NCBI GenBank assembly: GCA_963820055.1
Contig: CAWFYJ010000004.1
Coordinates: forward strand, 682,001-746,000
DNA: 64,000 nt
Direction: 5' to 3'
Source of the DNA: RHKX01 sp963820055
Lineage (GTDB): Bacteria > Actinomycetota > Thermoleophilia > Solirubrobacterales > 70-9
Both the position numbers and the translations under genes were made by a program. The notes below the pieces were generated by a model. It was given only the letters and a program-made list of their open reading frames with translations. It made no database searches and was not told where the DNA came from. Below, piece by piece: positions 49,637 to 59,253 of this stretch (position 1 is the stretch's first letter; every line of letters starts with the position of its first letter).

Positions 49637-50068
49637 TGCCGGAAAGGCGAGCTGGCGGTCGAGCGCGGCGGCGTCGTAGTACATGCGCTCGCGGAGGAGG
49701 TGTTCGCGGTCGGGGTGGAGGTCGTAGAAGGAACAGGTGTCCCAGACGAACGGGACACCGGTCGGGGGATGGCCCCGCCACTCCCGAACCGGCGTGCCCG
49801 CGAGCTGGATCTCGGCTGCGACCACGCCGCCCTCGGCGATCACCCTTCGGTCGACGACGTGGAAGTCGGGGACGGCCGCAAACAGCTCGTGGAGATCGAC
49901 GAGGAAGTCCTCGCGTCCGGAGATCCGGGTGCCGTCGCTGAGGTCGACGAACTCGCAGTCGGAAGCGAAGTGAGCGGCGAGGCCGTCGGGGTCCTGTCGA
50001 TCGACGGCGGCGAGCTCACCGAGGACGAGGGCGCGGACGATCTCGGCGTCCTCGCGCCCGTCATTCAT
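49634..50068 (-). CDS. SnoaL-like/NTF2-fold protein
   Basis: 144 residues, single NTF2-like cone: ALVLGELAAVDRQDPDGLAA (helix), FVDLSDGTRISGREDFLVDL, FHVVDRRVIAEGGVVAAEIQLAG and FVWDTCSFYDL, ending DRQLAFPA. SnoaL-type proteins include cyclases and small ligand-binding enzymes. It follows the OppF-like gene with an ATGAATGA junction. The frame is open upstream of this ATG and, once the +1 error in OppF is corrected, continuous with OppF, so a fusion cannot be excluded. Confidence 0.75.
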   Translation of the reverse strand: MNDGREDAEIVRALVLGELAAVDRQDPDGLAAHFASDCEFVDLSDGTRISGREDFLVDLHELFAAVPDFHVVDRRVIAEGGVVAAEIQLAGTPVREWRGHPPTGVPFVWDTCSFYDLHPDREHLLRERMYYDAAALDRQLAFPA

Positions 50069-51091
50069 TGCGGTCGCCTTCGCCCCGGCCGGCATTCGCG
50101 GCATCACATGGCACGCCGATTCGTGGCCTCCCCGCGGCGATGCCACCGCAAGGTCGGGCGGATCGACCTGCGAGCAGACGTCCTCCGCGAGCGGACAGCG
50201 CGGGTGGAAGCGGCAGCCCGGCGGGAAGAGCGTACGGCGACGGCGTCTCGCCGGAGTACCGCGGAGCCTTGACTCGCGTTCCGTCGATTCGCGGATGCGC
50301 CTCGAGCAGCATCTCGGTGTAGGGATGGCGCGGGTCCGCGAAGACGTCGGCCGTCGCCCCCGTCTCCACCACCCGGCCCATGTACATGATCGAGACGCGG
50401 TCGGCCAGCCGCGAGATCACGGAGAGCTGGTGTGAGATGAAGATCATCGTCAACCCGAGGTCGACGCGGATCTCCTCGAGGAGCGAGAGGAGCTGGGCCT
50501 GGATCGAGACGTCGAGAGCGCTGACGGCCTCGTCGGCGATCAGGAGCCGCGGCTTAACGGCAAGCGATCGGGCGACCGCGATCCGCTGCCGCTGACCGCC
50601 CGAGAACTCGTGCGGGTACCGGCGGGCGCTCTCGCGCCTGATCCCCACCCGCTCGAGCAGCTCGATCGCGTAGTCCTCCGCCTGGTCGCTCTCGATCAGG
50701 CCGTGGACGACGGCGGGCTCCGCGACCGCGGAGCCGACGCGGATCCGCGGGCTCAGCGACGAGTAGGGGTCCTGGTAGACCATCTGGATCGAGCGCCGCA
50801 GGGTCCGCAGCTCGGCCACTCCGGCAGCGAGCACGTCGGTGCCGTCGAAGGTGACGGAGCCCTCGTCGGGCTCGTGCAGCCGCATGATGCAGCGCGCCAG
50901 CGTCGACTTGCCCGACCCCGACTCGCCGACGATCCCGAGCGTCTCCCCGGGGGCCACCGAGACGCTGACCTTGTCGAGCGCCGTCAGGACGGGGGGCGGC
51001 GTCCGGCGCAGCCGGTCGGCGCATGCCGTGCCGATCCACGAACCGCTTCGTCAGACTGCGAGACGTCGAGAAGCGGGTGGGTCTCGCTCAT
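50061..51091 (-). pseudogene. OppF/DppF-type peptide ABC transporter ATPase, at least three +1 frameshifts as sequenced
   Basis: Second ATPase of the importer. Walker A GIVGESGSGKST, signature FSGGQRQRIAVARSL, Walker B LLIADEAVSALDVS, switch FISHQLSVISRLA. The N-terminus MSETHPLLDV overlaps the OppD stop (ATGA) and continues as RSLTKRFVDRHGMRR only after removing one base near 51064; another +1 lies near 51025. Near 50232 a +1 hides the C-terminal Cys-rich block (LFPPGCRFHPRCPLAEDVC), the oligopeptide-transporter-specific [4Fe-4S]-type motif. All catalytic motifs are intact. Confidence 0.85.
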
Positions 51092-52094
51092 TCGGGCGCC
51101 CCCTCGAACGGACAAGCGGAGCCGTGATCGTCGAGATCCCGTCGAGAACCACGGGGATCCCGGAGCACTCGGGACGGCTGTAGGTGCAGCGCGGCGAGAA
51201 GGGGCAGCCCGGCGGCAGGTCGGCGAGGTTCGGGGGCTGGCCCGGGATCGGAGCCCCGGCGCCTCCGTCGGTCACCTCGAGCGAGGGCATCGCCTCGATC
51301 AGACCGGACGTGTACGGGATGGCGCGGACTGCGCATGACCGCCGCGCCCCGGCCGGCCTCGAGGACCTTGCCCGCGTACATCACGACCACGTCGTCGCAC
51401 GTCTCCGCGATCACCCCGAGGTCGTGGGAGACGAGGACGACCGCCATGCCGGTCTCCTCCTGCGCCTCCATGAGCAACGCGAGGATCTCCTCCTGCGTCG
51501 TGACGTCGAGCGCCGTCGTCGGCTCGTCGGCGAGGAGCAGCTTCGGCCGGGTCGAGATCGCAATGGCGATCATCACCCGCTGGCGCATTCCGCCGCTGAA
51601 CTGATGGGGGTACGCCTTCATGCGCTGCTCCGGCGACGGGACGCCGACCCGATCGAGCAGCTCGATCGCGCGCTCGCGGCGCCTTCTCGGAGCTCATGCC
51701 GGCGCGCTTGCGGAGCGTCTCGGTGATCTGGTCGCCGATCGTGAACACGGGGTTGAGACAGGACGTCGGGTCCTGGAAGACCATCGAGATCTCGGCGCCG
51801 CGGATCTCCGCGAGCCGCTTCTTCTGTGCCTGGCGCACGTCTTCGCCGAGCCAGCTGATCTCCCCGCCGACGACCTCGCCGGGATACGGGACGAGCCCGA
51901 GCAGGGACCGCAACGTGACGCTCTTCCCGCAGCCGGACTCGCCGACGAGGCCCGAGGGTCCGCCCCGCCTCGACCGAGAAGCTGACGCCGTCAGCGGCCA
52001 GCAGCGGCGTGTCGCCGGCCGGGAACGCGATCGTCAGATCGCGAACCGCGAGGAGCTCGGTGCCCTTGGCCACCGGATCGGCGACGACGCTCAC
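51088..52094 (-). pseudogene. OppD/DppD-type peptide ABC transporter ATPase, three +1 frameshifts as sequenced
   Basis: First ATPase of the importer. Order: VADPVAKGTELLAVRDLTIA, Walker A GLVGESGCGKS (after a +1 near 51957), Q-loop ISMVFQDPTSCLNPV, then a +1 near 51690, signature FSGGMRQRVMIAIA, Walker B LLLADEPTTALDVT, switch LVSHDLGVIAE, a +1 near 51318 (HPYTSGLIEAMPSLE restored) and C-terminal CPFSPRCTYSRPEC. The GTG start overlaps the permease stop (TAGTG). Confidence 0.85.
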
Positions 52095-53021
52095 TACTCC
52101 TCCACCACCAGCGTGAAGTGCTTGCCCATTCGGTCGGCGATGCCGTCGCCGATCAGACTGAACGCGACGCCGACGAGGACGATCACGAGGCCCGGCATCG
52201 TCGCCACCCACCACGCGGTGAGGATGACGTCCTTGCCCTCGGCGACGAGAGCGCCCCACTCCGGCGACGGCGGCACGGCGCCGAGACCGAGGTAGGAAAG
52301 CGACGAAAGCAGCAGGATGTTGAGAACGATGTCGGCCATCGCGAAGACGATGCTCGCCCGCAGGACGTTGGGAAGCGCGTGCCGGAAGACGATCCGCGGC
52401 GTCGAGTACCCGAGGGTCCTGGCGGCGAGGATGTACTCCCGTTCTCGCTCGATCAGCATCTCGCCGCGGGTCAGCCGTGCATAGAGGGCCCAGCCGACGG
52501 CGAAGACGCCGATGTAGGCGCCCGTGAGCCCGGGGCCGGTGATCGCGACGATCGCGAGGATCAGGACGATGAACGGGAAGGCGACGACGGTGTCGACGAT
52601 CCGGTTGACCGTCGTGTCGAGCCAGCCGCCCCGGTAGCCGGCGAAGGCACCGACGAGGGCGCCGAGGAAGAACGGGACGATCGTCGTCACGAACGCGAAG
52701 GTGAGATCGATCCGGCCGCCGTAGACGACGCGGGTGAGGATGTCGCGGCCGAGCGTGTCGGTCCCCATCGGGTGGGCCGAGGAGGGTGCCTGCAGTGACT
52801 CCGCGAGGTTCTGCGCATCCGGGTTCTCGAAGCCGAGGAGCGGCGCCGCGGCCGAGACGAAGACCATGAAGGCGACGATCCCGATGCCGAGCCAGAGCGT
52901 CACCGATGCCCACCGGCGCTCGCGCCGGGCCCGCTTGCGAAGTCGTGCGACCGTTCCCGAGGCGATCGAGGTCCGCGGGTCGAGGGGCGCCGGCCGCTGC
53001 AGGCCCGGTCGAGGCGCTCAC
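52094..53021 (-). pseudogene. DppC-type permease, one +1 frameshift near the N-terminus
   Basis: Inner-membrane permease. Body from VTLWLGIGIVAFMVFVSAAA (GTG 52903) is intact: five further helices and the EAA-type cytoplasmic loop EYILAARTLGYSTPRIVFRHALPN. The upstream part, LQRPAPLDPRTSIASG and ARLRKRARRERRWAS, is the normal N-terminal tail and is joined to a GTG at 53021 (overlapping the DppB stop as GTGA) only by dropping one base near 53002. Without correction a 269-residue protein from 52903 would still be made. Confidence 0.88.
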
Positions 53022-53950
53022 AGCCGCACCCGGGGGTCGAGCTTCGCGTAGGCGAGGTCGGTCAGCAGGCTGATCGCGACCACGGCTACCCCGAACACGA
53101 GGGTGAGCGCCTGGATGACGGGGTAGTCACGCTCGAGGATCGCGTTGACGAGCTCGGTGCCGAGGCCGGGCAGCGCGAAGACGTTCTCGATGATCACTAG
53201 GCCCGAGAGCAGGAAGCCGACGTTGAGCCCGAGGATGGTCACCGTCGAGACGAGCGAGTTCCGGAGGACGTGCTTGAAGAGGATCCGCCGCTCGCCGAGC
53301 CCGCGCGCCCGTGCCGCCTCGATGAACTCGGTGTCGAGCGTTTCGATGATCCCGACGCGCAGGGTGCGCAACAGGATCGGGGCCAGATACAGACCCACCG
53401 TCAGGGCCGGGAGCGTGAGGCTCCGGAAGTGCTCGACGAAGCCGTCGCCATAGCCGGAAGTGGGCAGCCAGCCGAGTTGGAGCCCGAAGAAGAGGATCAG
53501 GAGCAGCCCGAGCAGGAAGGAGGGCATCGCGAAGGTGACCATCGAGAACAACCGGATCGCGTGATCAGCCGCACGGTTCTTCTTGATCGCGGAAAGGACC
53601 GCCAGCGGGACGGCGATCACGATCGAGATCACGACCGAATAGAGGAGAAGGAAGGCGGTGACGGGGATGCGCTCGGTGAGGATCGGCCCGATCGCCGTCT
53701 TCTGGATTATCGAGTCGCCGAAGTCGAGGGTGAGCGCGCCGGTCACGAAGTTGAAGTACTGGCTGATCAGCGGCTGGTCGAGGCCGAGCTGGCCGTTGAG
53801 GGTCGCGACCGCCTTCGGGTTGGCCTGTGCGCCGAGGACGATGCGCGCCGGATCGCCCGGCACGAGATGGATGAGGATGAAGGTCGCGAGCGTGATTCCG
53901 ATCAGCACCGGGATCGCCTGGAATATGCGTCGGACGATGTAGGTGGTCAC
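53018..53950 (-). CDS. DppB-type permease
   Basis: 310 residues, six helices, uninterrupted. N-terminal TYIVRRIFQAIPVLIGITLA, GDPARIVLG, the EAA loop FIEAARARGLGERRILFKHVLRNSL and C-terminal YAKLDPRVRL are classical for binding-protein-dependent dipeptide/nickel/opine permeases. I chose the GTG at 53950 (VTTYIVRRI); an upstream start gives a non-homologous extension. First permease of the importer, 99 nt after the binding-protein gene. Confidence 0.93.
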   Translation of the reverse strand: MTTYIVRRIFQAIPVLIGITLATFILIHLVPGDPARIVLGAQANPKAVATLNGQLGLDQPLISQYFNFVTGALTLDFGDSIIQKTAIGPILTERIPVTAFLLLYSVVISIVIAVPLAVLSAIKKNRAADHAIRLFSMVTFAMPSFLLGLLLILFFGLQLGWLPTSGYGDGFVEHFRSLTLPALTVGLYLAPILLRTLRVGIIETLDTEFIEAARARGLGERRILFKHVLRNSLVSTVTILGLNVGFLLSGLVIIENVFALPGLGTELVNAILERDYPVIQALTLVFGVAVVAISLLTDLAYAKLDPRVRL

Positions 53951-54049
53951 GGCACGTGAGATTGATATCGGGTGACGGCACACATCGCGCCCGGGCGCCG
54001 AGAAGAAGCGCCCGAGCGGATGTGCGTACTTGTGGGGCAAATCAGCCTG

Positions 54050-55669
54050 TTACTTCGAGAGCCAGACCTCGCGCAGGTTCCACCAGCCGATCGGATAGGT
54101 CTGGAAGTTCTGCACCGTGTCCTGGTAGCCGGTCACCGACTTCGTGAAGAACAGCGGCACGGCGGGAGCATCGTCCTGGCCGATCTGCTGGATCTCCGCG
54201 AAGTCCGCGGCCCGCTTGTCCTCGTCGAGCGTTCCCTTCGCGTCGGCGAGCAGGTCCGTGACCTTCTTGTTGTCGTAGAACGTGCCGAGGGAATTGAGGC
54301 CGGCCGCCGGGTCGTAGACCAGAGCGGCGATCTCGTCGTCGGACAGCGTGTCGCTCGACAATGCGTCGCCGGGGAAGTCGCGGCCTGGCCGCCCTTGCCC
54401 TCGAGCCAGTCGGCGAACATCGTTCCGAAGCTCTTCGGGACGATCGTGACGTTGACGCCGATCTTGGCCCACTCCGACTTGATGATCTCCGCCGTCTGCT
54501 TCTCGACGGCGTCACCCGACGGGATCTGGAGCTCGAGATCGAAGCCGTTCGGGACGCTCGACTTGTCCATCAGCTCCTGGGCCTTCGTGATGTCGTACGG
54601 GTACGGGTCGATCGACTCGTCCCAGTACTTGACCGGCGGGATCTGGCTGTTCGCCACAGCGGCGTTGCCGAACAGGACGCTGTCGAGGATCTGCTCCTTC
54701 GGCGTCGCGTAGTTGAGGGCCTGACGGACCTCGACCTCGTCGAGCGGAGCCTCCTTCGTGTTGAGGAAGATGGAGTCCCACTTCAGGGAGTCCGCCACCT
54801 CGACGTTGATGCCGTCGGTCGCCTGTAGCGATTCGACCTGGTTGTAGGGGAAGCGCGTCGGCGACGTCGACCTCGCCGGAGCGCAGCTTCAGCGTCCGCG
54901 TGTTGGCGTCGGGGACGTATTCGAAGGTGACGCCGTCGAGATACGGCTCGCCCTCACGCCAGTAGTGCGGGTTGCGCTCGAGGACGGTCTCCTGGCCGCG
55001 CTTGAACTCGGTGACCATGAAGGGCCCGGAGCCGACCGGGTTCTCCGCGAAGTCCTTGTCGCCCTCCTGCTCGACCACCTTCTGCGGGACGATCGCCGCG
55101 GCGAACATCGCCAGGTTGTCCAGGAACGCGCCATCGACGCTGTTGAGGTTGATCTTCACGGTCTTGTCGTCGACGACGTCGACGCTGTCGATCGCGGCCC
55201 CGAGCGTCGCGTAGTTGACGTTGACCTTCGGATCGGCGAATCGCTCGATCGAGAACTTCACGTCCTCGGGAGTGACGGGGTCGCCGTTCGAGAACTGCGC
55301 GTCGCGGAGGTGGAAGGTCCACTCGAGGCCGTCGGGGGAGTGCTCCCACGATTCGGCGAGGCCCGGGACGATCTTGTCGCCCTGGACTTCGACGAGCTGG
55401 TCGAAGATCTGCTGGATCGTGAAGATCGAGCCGTTGTTCGGCGCGTTGATCGGATCGAGGCCGGCCTCGGCGTCGAGCGAACGGGCAAACGTCAGCGTGC
55501 CGCCCGTGACCGGATCCCCGGTCGCAGCGCTGCTCGAGTCGGTTCCGTCGGAACTGCTTCCACACGCAGCGAGGACCACGCCGACCGCAAACAGCGCGGC
55601 CAGGAACATGGCCTTGACTGCCCGGCCGCGGGTACGCGGGTTCGGGTTATCGGCACTCAGCGGACTCAT
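54050..55669 (-). pseudogene. Extracellular solute-binding lipoprotein, family 5 (peptide/opine), two frameshifts as sequenced
   Basis: About 535 residues. The signal ends in a lipobox (VVLAACGSSS), then family-5 signatures: GLAESWEHSPDGLEWTFHLRD, DVKFSIERFADP, GSGPFMVTEFKRGQETVLER NPHYW, VEVRQALNYATPKEQIL and SEWAKIGVNVTIVP. A +1 near 54855 (DVADA then FPYNQVESLQATDG) and a -1 near 54385 (KGGQ then GRDFPGDALSSDTL) interrupt it. The start ATG 55669 has GGGAGGAA upstream. First gene of the importer, with an operator-like repeat about 50 nt upstream. Confidence 0.88.
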
Positions 55670-55718
55670 CAAACTTTCCTCCCACAGGGTCGATGACGTT
55701 TGTCTGTGCATCCAATGA

Positions 55719-55736
55719 TCTGGTGATCATACCAGA
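55719..55736. promoter_or_regulatory. GntR-type operator upstream of importer operon
   Basis: TCTGGT-GATCAT-ACCAGA, six-base arms exact. It lies about 50 nt before the binding-protein ATG and downstream of the FCD regulator gene. Confidence 0.6.
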
Positions 55737-55815
55737 TGCGACGACAGCAGACGAGGATGTCCTCTGAGCAGACCTCAGGGAGGAATAGCGTTGCTCTGGA
55801 GGCTTGGGAGGGAGC

Positions 55816-56552
55816 TCAGCCGGCGCCGGCTTCGCGGTACCGATCGGCCAGCTGGAGGATGTGCTGGCGCATCAGCTCCGCCGCCCGCTCGCCGTCCTGA
55901 TCGCGGACGGCTGCGTAGATGCCTTTGTGCTCTTCGAGGTCCCAGCTGCCGAAGCCGGGAAGTGCATAGACCTTGGGGGCGCGCTCGGTCATCAGCTCGA
56001 CAAAGGTCTGAATCATCGCCGCGAGCACCTCGTTGTGGGCGGCTTCGGCGAGCAGGACGTTGAAAGAGGTCGCGGCGCCGAGCGTCGAGTCGAGGTCGTC
56101 GGCGGAGAGACTGCGGTCCTGGATCGTCCAGCGCGGCCTCGATCCGCTGGAGATCCTCATCCGTTCGACGTTCGCGCGGCCAGCCGCGTGACCTCGACCT
56201 CGACGAGCAGACGGGCCTCGATGAACTCCCTCGTCTCGCCGCGCTGTAGTGCGCCGGTCAGGATCGAGTGGGGCTCCTCGGCCTCCTCGGGACCGTCGAC
56301 CGGGACGTCGTCGGCGATGAACGCGCCCTGCCCATGGCGGATCGTCAGGACCCCGAGGACGGCGAGACCGTTCAGCGCCTCGCGGACGGTGGAGCGGCCG
56401 ACGCCGAGGTCCTTGGTCAGCTCGCGCTCGGACGGCACCTTGGTGCCGGGCGGCAGATCCTTGAACGCCTCCATGAGCTGCTGCGCCACCGTTTCGGAGA
56501 GCTTCCGACGGGAGGCCGGCTCGAGCGAAACTCTCGGTGGCGTCGCTTCCAT
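55816..56552 (-). pseudogene. GntR/FadR-type (FCD) regulator, two +1 frameshifts as sequenced
   Basis: N-terminal winged helix intact: AQQLMEAFKDLPPGTKVPSE and LTKDLGVGRSTVREALNGLAVLGVL. The FCD domain begins EFIEARLLVEVEVTRLAA; a +1 near 56165 and another near 56120 break it before DLDSTLGAATSFNVLLAEAAHNEV and the C-terminal RAAELMRQHILQLADRY. Divergent from the RidA-led catabolic genes and adjacent to the importer, so it is the obvious local regulator, sensing a carboxylate-type ligand. TACAGT lies 8 nt before the ATG. Confidence 0.85.
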
Positions 56553-56560
56553 TCGACGTC

Positions 56561-56566
56561 ACTGTA
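56561..56566 (-). promoter_or_regulatory. -10 box for FCD regulator
   Basis: TACAGT on the minus strand, 8 nt before the ATG at 56552; the operator-like site at 56578 begins 11 bp further upstream. Confidence 0.45.
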
Positions 56567-56577
56567 GAGCAAGGTGC

Positions 56578-56591
56578 TGATGATCTGACCA
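56578..56591. promoter_or_regulatory. Operator-like site at regulator promoter
   Basis: Reads TGGTCAGATCATCA on the minus strand, matching TGGT-N6-ACCA except for one base. It would allow autoregulation. Confidence 0.45.
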
Positions 56592-56680
56592 GGCGCCCAG
56601 AGGTGGATGCAGGCCCGGGCGCGCGCGTGGGGGTTGCTTGACGCCGAAAATGAGGATCCTGCTAGCTTCATGTGAACTTA

Positions 56681-56691
56681 TGGTCAGACCA
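56681..56691. promoter_or_regulatory. FadR-like operator upstream of RidA operon
   Basis: TGGTCAGACCA, a perfect palindrome of the TGGT-N3-ACCA class used by FadR/LldR-type GntR regulators, 36 nt before the RidA ATG. Confidence 0.6.
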
Positions 56692-56727
56692 CCTGATGAT
56701 CTGCGGCACGAGCGGCATCCCATTCTG

Positions 56728-57108
56728 ATGGGCGCCGGCACCACCCTCGACTCGGGCATCGACGCGCCGTTGATGTCGGATGCGATCCGCTTCGGCGACC
56801 TCCTCTTCCTCTCCGGCCGCGCCGCCGTCGACCCCGCGACCGGCAACCTGCGTGCGGACGACTTCGCAGGGCAGATGGACATCGTCCTCGCCGACGCGCT
56901 CGCGGTCCTGGAGGCTTCGGGATCGGGTCCGGAGCACGCACTCCGGGTCGAGTGCTGGCTCGCCGACCGCTCCGACTTCGCCGCCTGGAACGCCGGCTAC
57001 GCCGCCGCGTTTCCGCCGCCGCGCCCGGCCCGCACGACGCTCGTCGCCGATTTCCCGGTCGCCGGGCTGTTGATCGAACTGCAGCTGACGGCGGCGGTGC
57101 CGTCATGA
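56728..57108 (+). CDS. RidA-family enamine/imine deaminase
   Basis: 126 residues, intact. YjgF/YER057c/UK114 fold: LDSGIDAPLMSDAIRFGDLL, FLSGRAAVDPATGNL, AGQMDIVLADALAVLEASGSG and the ALRVECWLAD strand; the C-terminal RPARTTLVADFPVAGLLIELQLTA carries the conserved Arg. RidA hydrolyses reactive 2-imino acids released by amino-acid oxidases. The ATG at 56728 gives the normal length and leaves the palindrome at 56681 outside the gene. Its stop overlaps the start of the FAD oxidoreductase (ATGA). Confidence 0.9.
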   Translation: MGAGTTLDSGIDAPLMSDAIRFGDLLFLSGRAAVDPATGNLRADDFAGQMDIVLADALAVLEASGSGPEHALRVECWLADRSDFAAWNAGYAAAFPPPRPARTTLVADFPVAGLLIELQLTAAVPS

Positions 57109-58385
57109 GCTGCCCCGCGATCCGTCGTCGTCGTCGGCGGCGGCGTCGCCGGCCTCTGCTCGGCCTACTACCTGCGCCGTGTCGGCGTCGACGTCACGGT
57201 CGTCGAGTCGAATCGGGTCGGCAGCGGCGCGTCCTGGGGCAACGGCGGCTGGGTCTGTCCCGCGCAGGCCGGGCCCCTGCCCGAGCCCGGGCTCACCTGG
57301 TACGGGATCCGATCGCTCTTCGATCGCGACTCGGCCCTCTACTTCCAGCTCTCCAAGTTCCCGGAGCTCGCACCCTGGCTGCTCCGCTTCTGGACCTACT
57401 GCAACCGCCGCGACCATGAGCACGGCGTCTCCGCCCTCGCCTCGCTCGGCCGCGACGTCTTCGACCTCGTCGACGAGATGCGCTCCGATGGCGTCGAGTT
57501 CGAGCTGCACCGGAACGGGATGGTCGTCGTCGCCCGCGAGCCGGAGACGGCGCGAGGCGAGCTCGAGAAGCTCCAGCCGATGCGGGCGTTCGGATACGAG
57601 CTTCCCGACGACGTCCTCGACCCGTCGGCGCTCCACGCGCTCGAGCCGGCGCTCGCCGACGAGGTCAACGGCGGCTTTGAGGTCACGCAGCACTGGCACG
57701 TGCGGCCGGACTCGTTCACGGCCGGACTCGCGGCGCGGCTGCGCGAGATGGGCACCGAGATCATCGAGGCCGCCGAGGTCACCGACTTCTCGCTGCGACG
57801 GCTCCCGGGTGAGCGCCGTCCGCACGGCGGCCGGCGACTACGACGCCGACGCCTTCCTGCTGGCCGCGGGCGCCTGGACCTCGCCGCTGGCGCGGATGCT
57901 CGGAGTCCGCTTCCCGATGCAGGCCGGCAAGGGGTACAGCTTCTCGGTCAGCCCGACGGTCATGCCGAGCGCACTCGATCCTCCTCGCCGACGTCCACGT
58001 CGGCTGCACGCCGTTCGGCGACCGGATGCGGATCGGCGGAACGATGGAGTTCAGCGGCCTCAACATCAGGCTCGACCACAAGCGCATCGACGACATCACC
58101 GTGGCCGCCCGCAAGGCGTTCCAGCCCTGGCGGACGCCGGCGATCGACGAGGTCTGGGCCGGGATGCGCCCGATCACCCCAGACGGCCTGCCGGTCCTCG
58201 ACCGGACGAGCGTTCCGAACGTATTCGTCGCGACCGGCTATGCGATGCAGGGCGTGACGCTCGCCGCCCCAGCGGGACGCGCGATGGCCGAGTTGATCAC
58301 CACCGACCGCAAGCCCGAGCTCCTCGACCCGTTCGGCATCGAGCGCCTGCAGGGCATCCGCAGAAGGAGAAACGGCAATGGATGA
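57105..58385 (+). pseudogene. FAD-dependent oxidoreductase, D-amino-acid dehydrogenase (DadA)-like, three +1 frameshifts as sequenced
   Basis: About 426 residues. FAD motif SVVVVGGGVAGLCSAYYLRR, GASWGNGGWVCPAQAGPLPE (DadA-type), HWHVRPDSFTAGLAARLREMG, AFLLAAGAWTSPLARMLG, EVWAGMRPITPDGLPVLDRT and VATGYAMQGVTLAAPAGRAM. Indels near 57118, 57795 and 57978. Oxidises an amine or D-amino acid to an imino acid, which fits the RidA encoded directly upstream. Opine and D-hydroxyproline dehydrogenases belong to the same family. Confidence 0.85.
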
Positions 58386-59253
58386 GCGAGTGCGGGTCGT
58401 GATCATCGGCTCGGGAAACATCGGCAGCGACCTGCTCGCGAAGGCGGGCCGGAGCGAGAAGCTCGAGGTCGCCGGAATGGCGGGCATCGACCCGGACTCG
58501 CCGGGCCTCGCTCGCGCTGCCGAGGCCGGCGTCGCCACCTCCCACGTCGGCCTCGCGGACCTGCTCGACCGCGTCCCGGACGTGGACGTCGCCTTCGACG
58601 CGACCTCGGCCTACGCCCACGCCGATCACGCCGCGATCCTCGCCGAGCGCGGGATCCGATCGATCGACCTGACGCCCGCCGGCCTCGGACCGGCCGTGAT
58701 CCCAGCGGTCAACATCGAAGAGCACGCGGACGCGCCGGACGTCAACCTCGTCACCTGCGGCGCCCAGGCAACGATCCCCGTCGTGGCAGCGATCGCCGGC
58801 GTCACCGAGGTCCCGTACGCCGAGATCGTCTCGACGATCTCGGCGCGCTCGGCCGGGCCCGGGACGCGCGCCAACATCGACGAGTTCACGCAGTCGACCG
58901 CACGGGCGCTCGAGTCGGTCGGCGGCGCCCGGAAGGGCAAGGCGATAATGCTGCTCAACCCCGCCGACCCCCCGGTGCTGATGAGGAACGCGATCTACGC
59001 CGACATTCCCGGCGCCGACGCAGGACCGCGTCGTCGCCGCGGTCGAGGAGATCGTCGCCTCCGTCGCCTCCTACGTGCCCGGCTACCGGACGACTGCACC
59101 GCCCGAGCGTCCTCGACGACGTGATCACGGTCCTGCTCGAGGTCGAAGGCGCCGGCGACTACCTGCCCGAGTACGCGGGCAACCTCGACATCATGACCAG
59201 CGCCGCGGTTCGCATGGCCGAGCTGCAGGCGACGGAAGGAGACGGCCGCTTGA
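58378..59253 (+). pseudogene. Acetaldehyde dehydrogenase (acylating), DmpF/MhpF-like, frameshifted as sequenced
   Basis: About 290 residues. NAD motif VVIIGSGNIGSDLLAKAG, catalytic Cys in VNLVTCGAQATIPVV, and NIDEFTQSTARALESVGGAR then GKAIMLLNPADPPVLMRNA are diagnostic. +1 indels near 59022 (ADQDRVVAAVEEIVASV restored) and near 59104; the family-typical AGNLDIMTSAAVRMAE ends it. It converts acetaldehyde, or a similar aldehyde, to acyl-CoA. Reading on without a stop into the aldolase is possible; a TGA at 59251 in the neighbouring frame would overlap the aldolase TTG. Confidence 0.85.
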
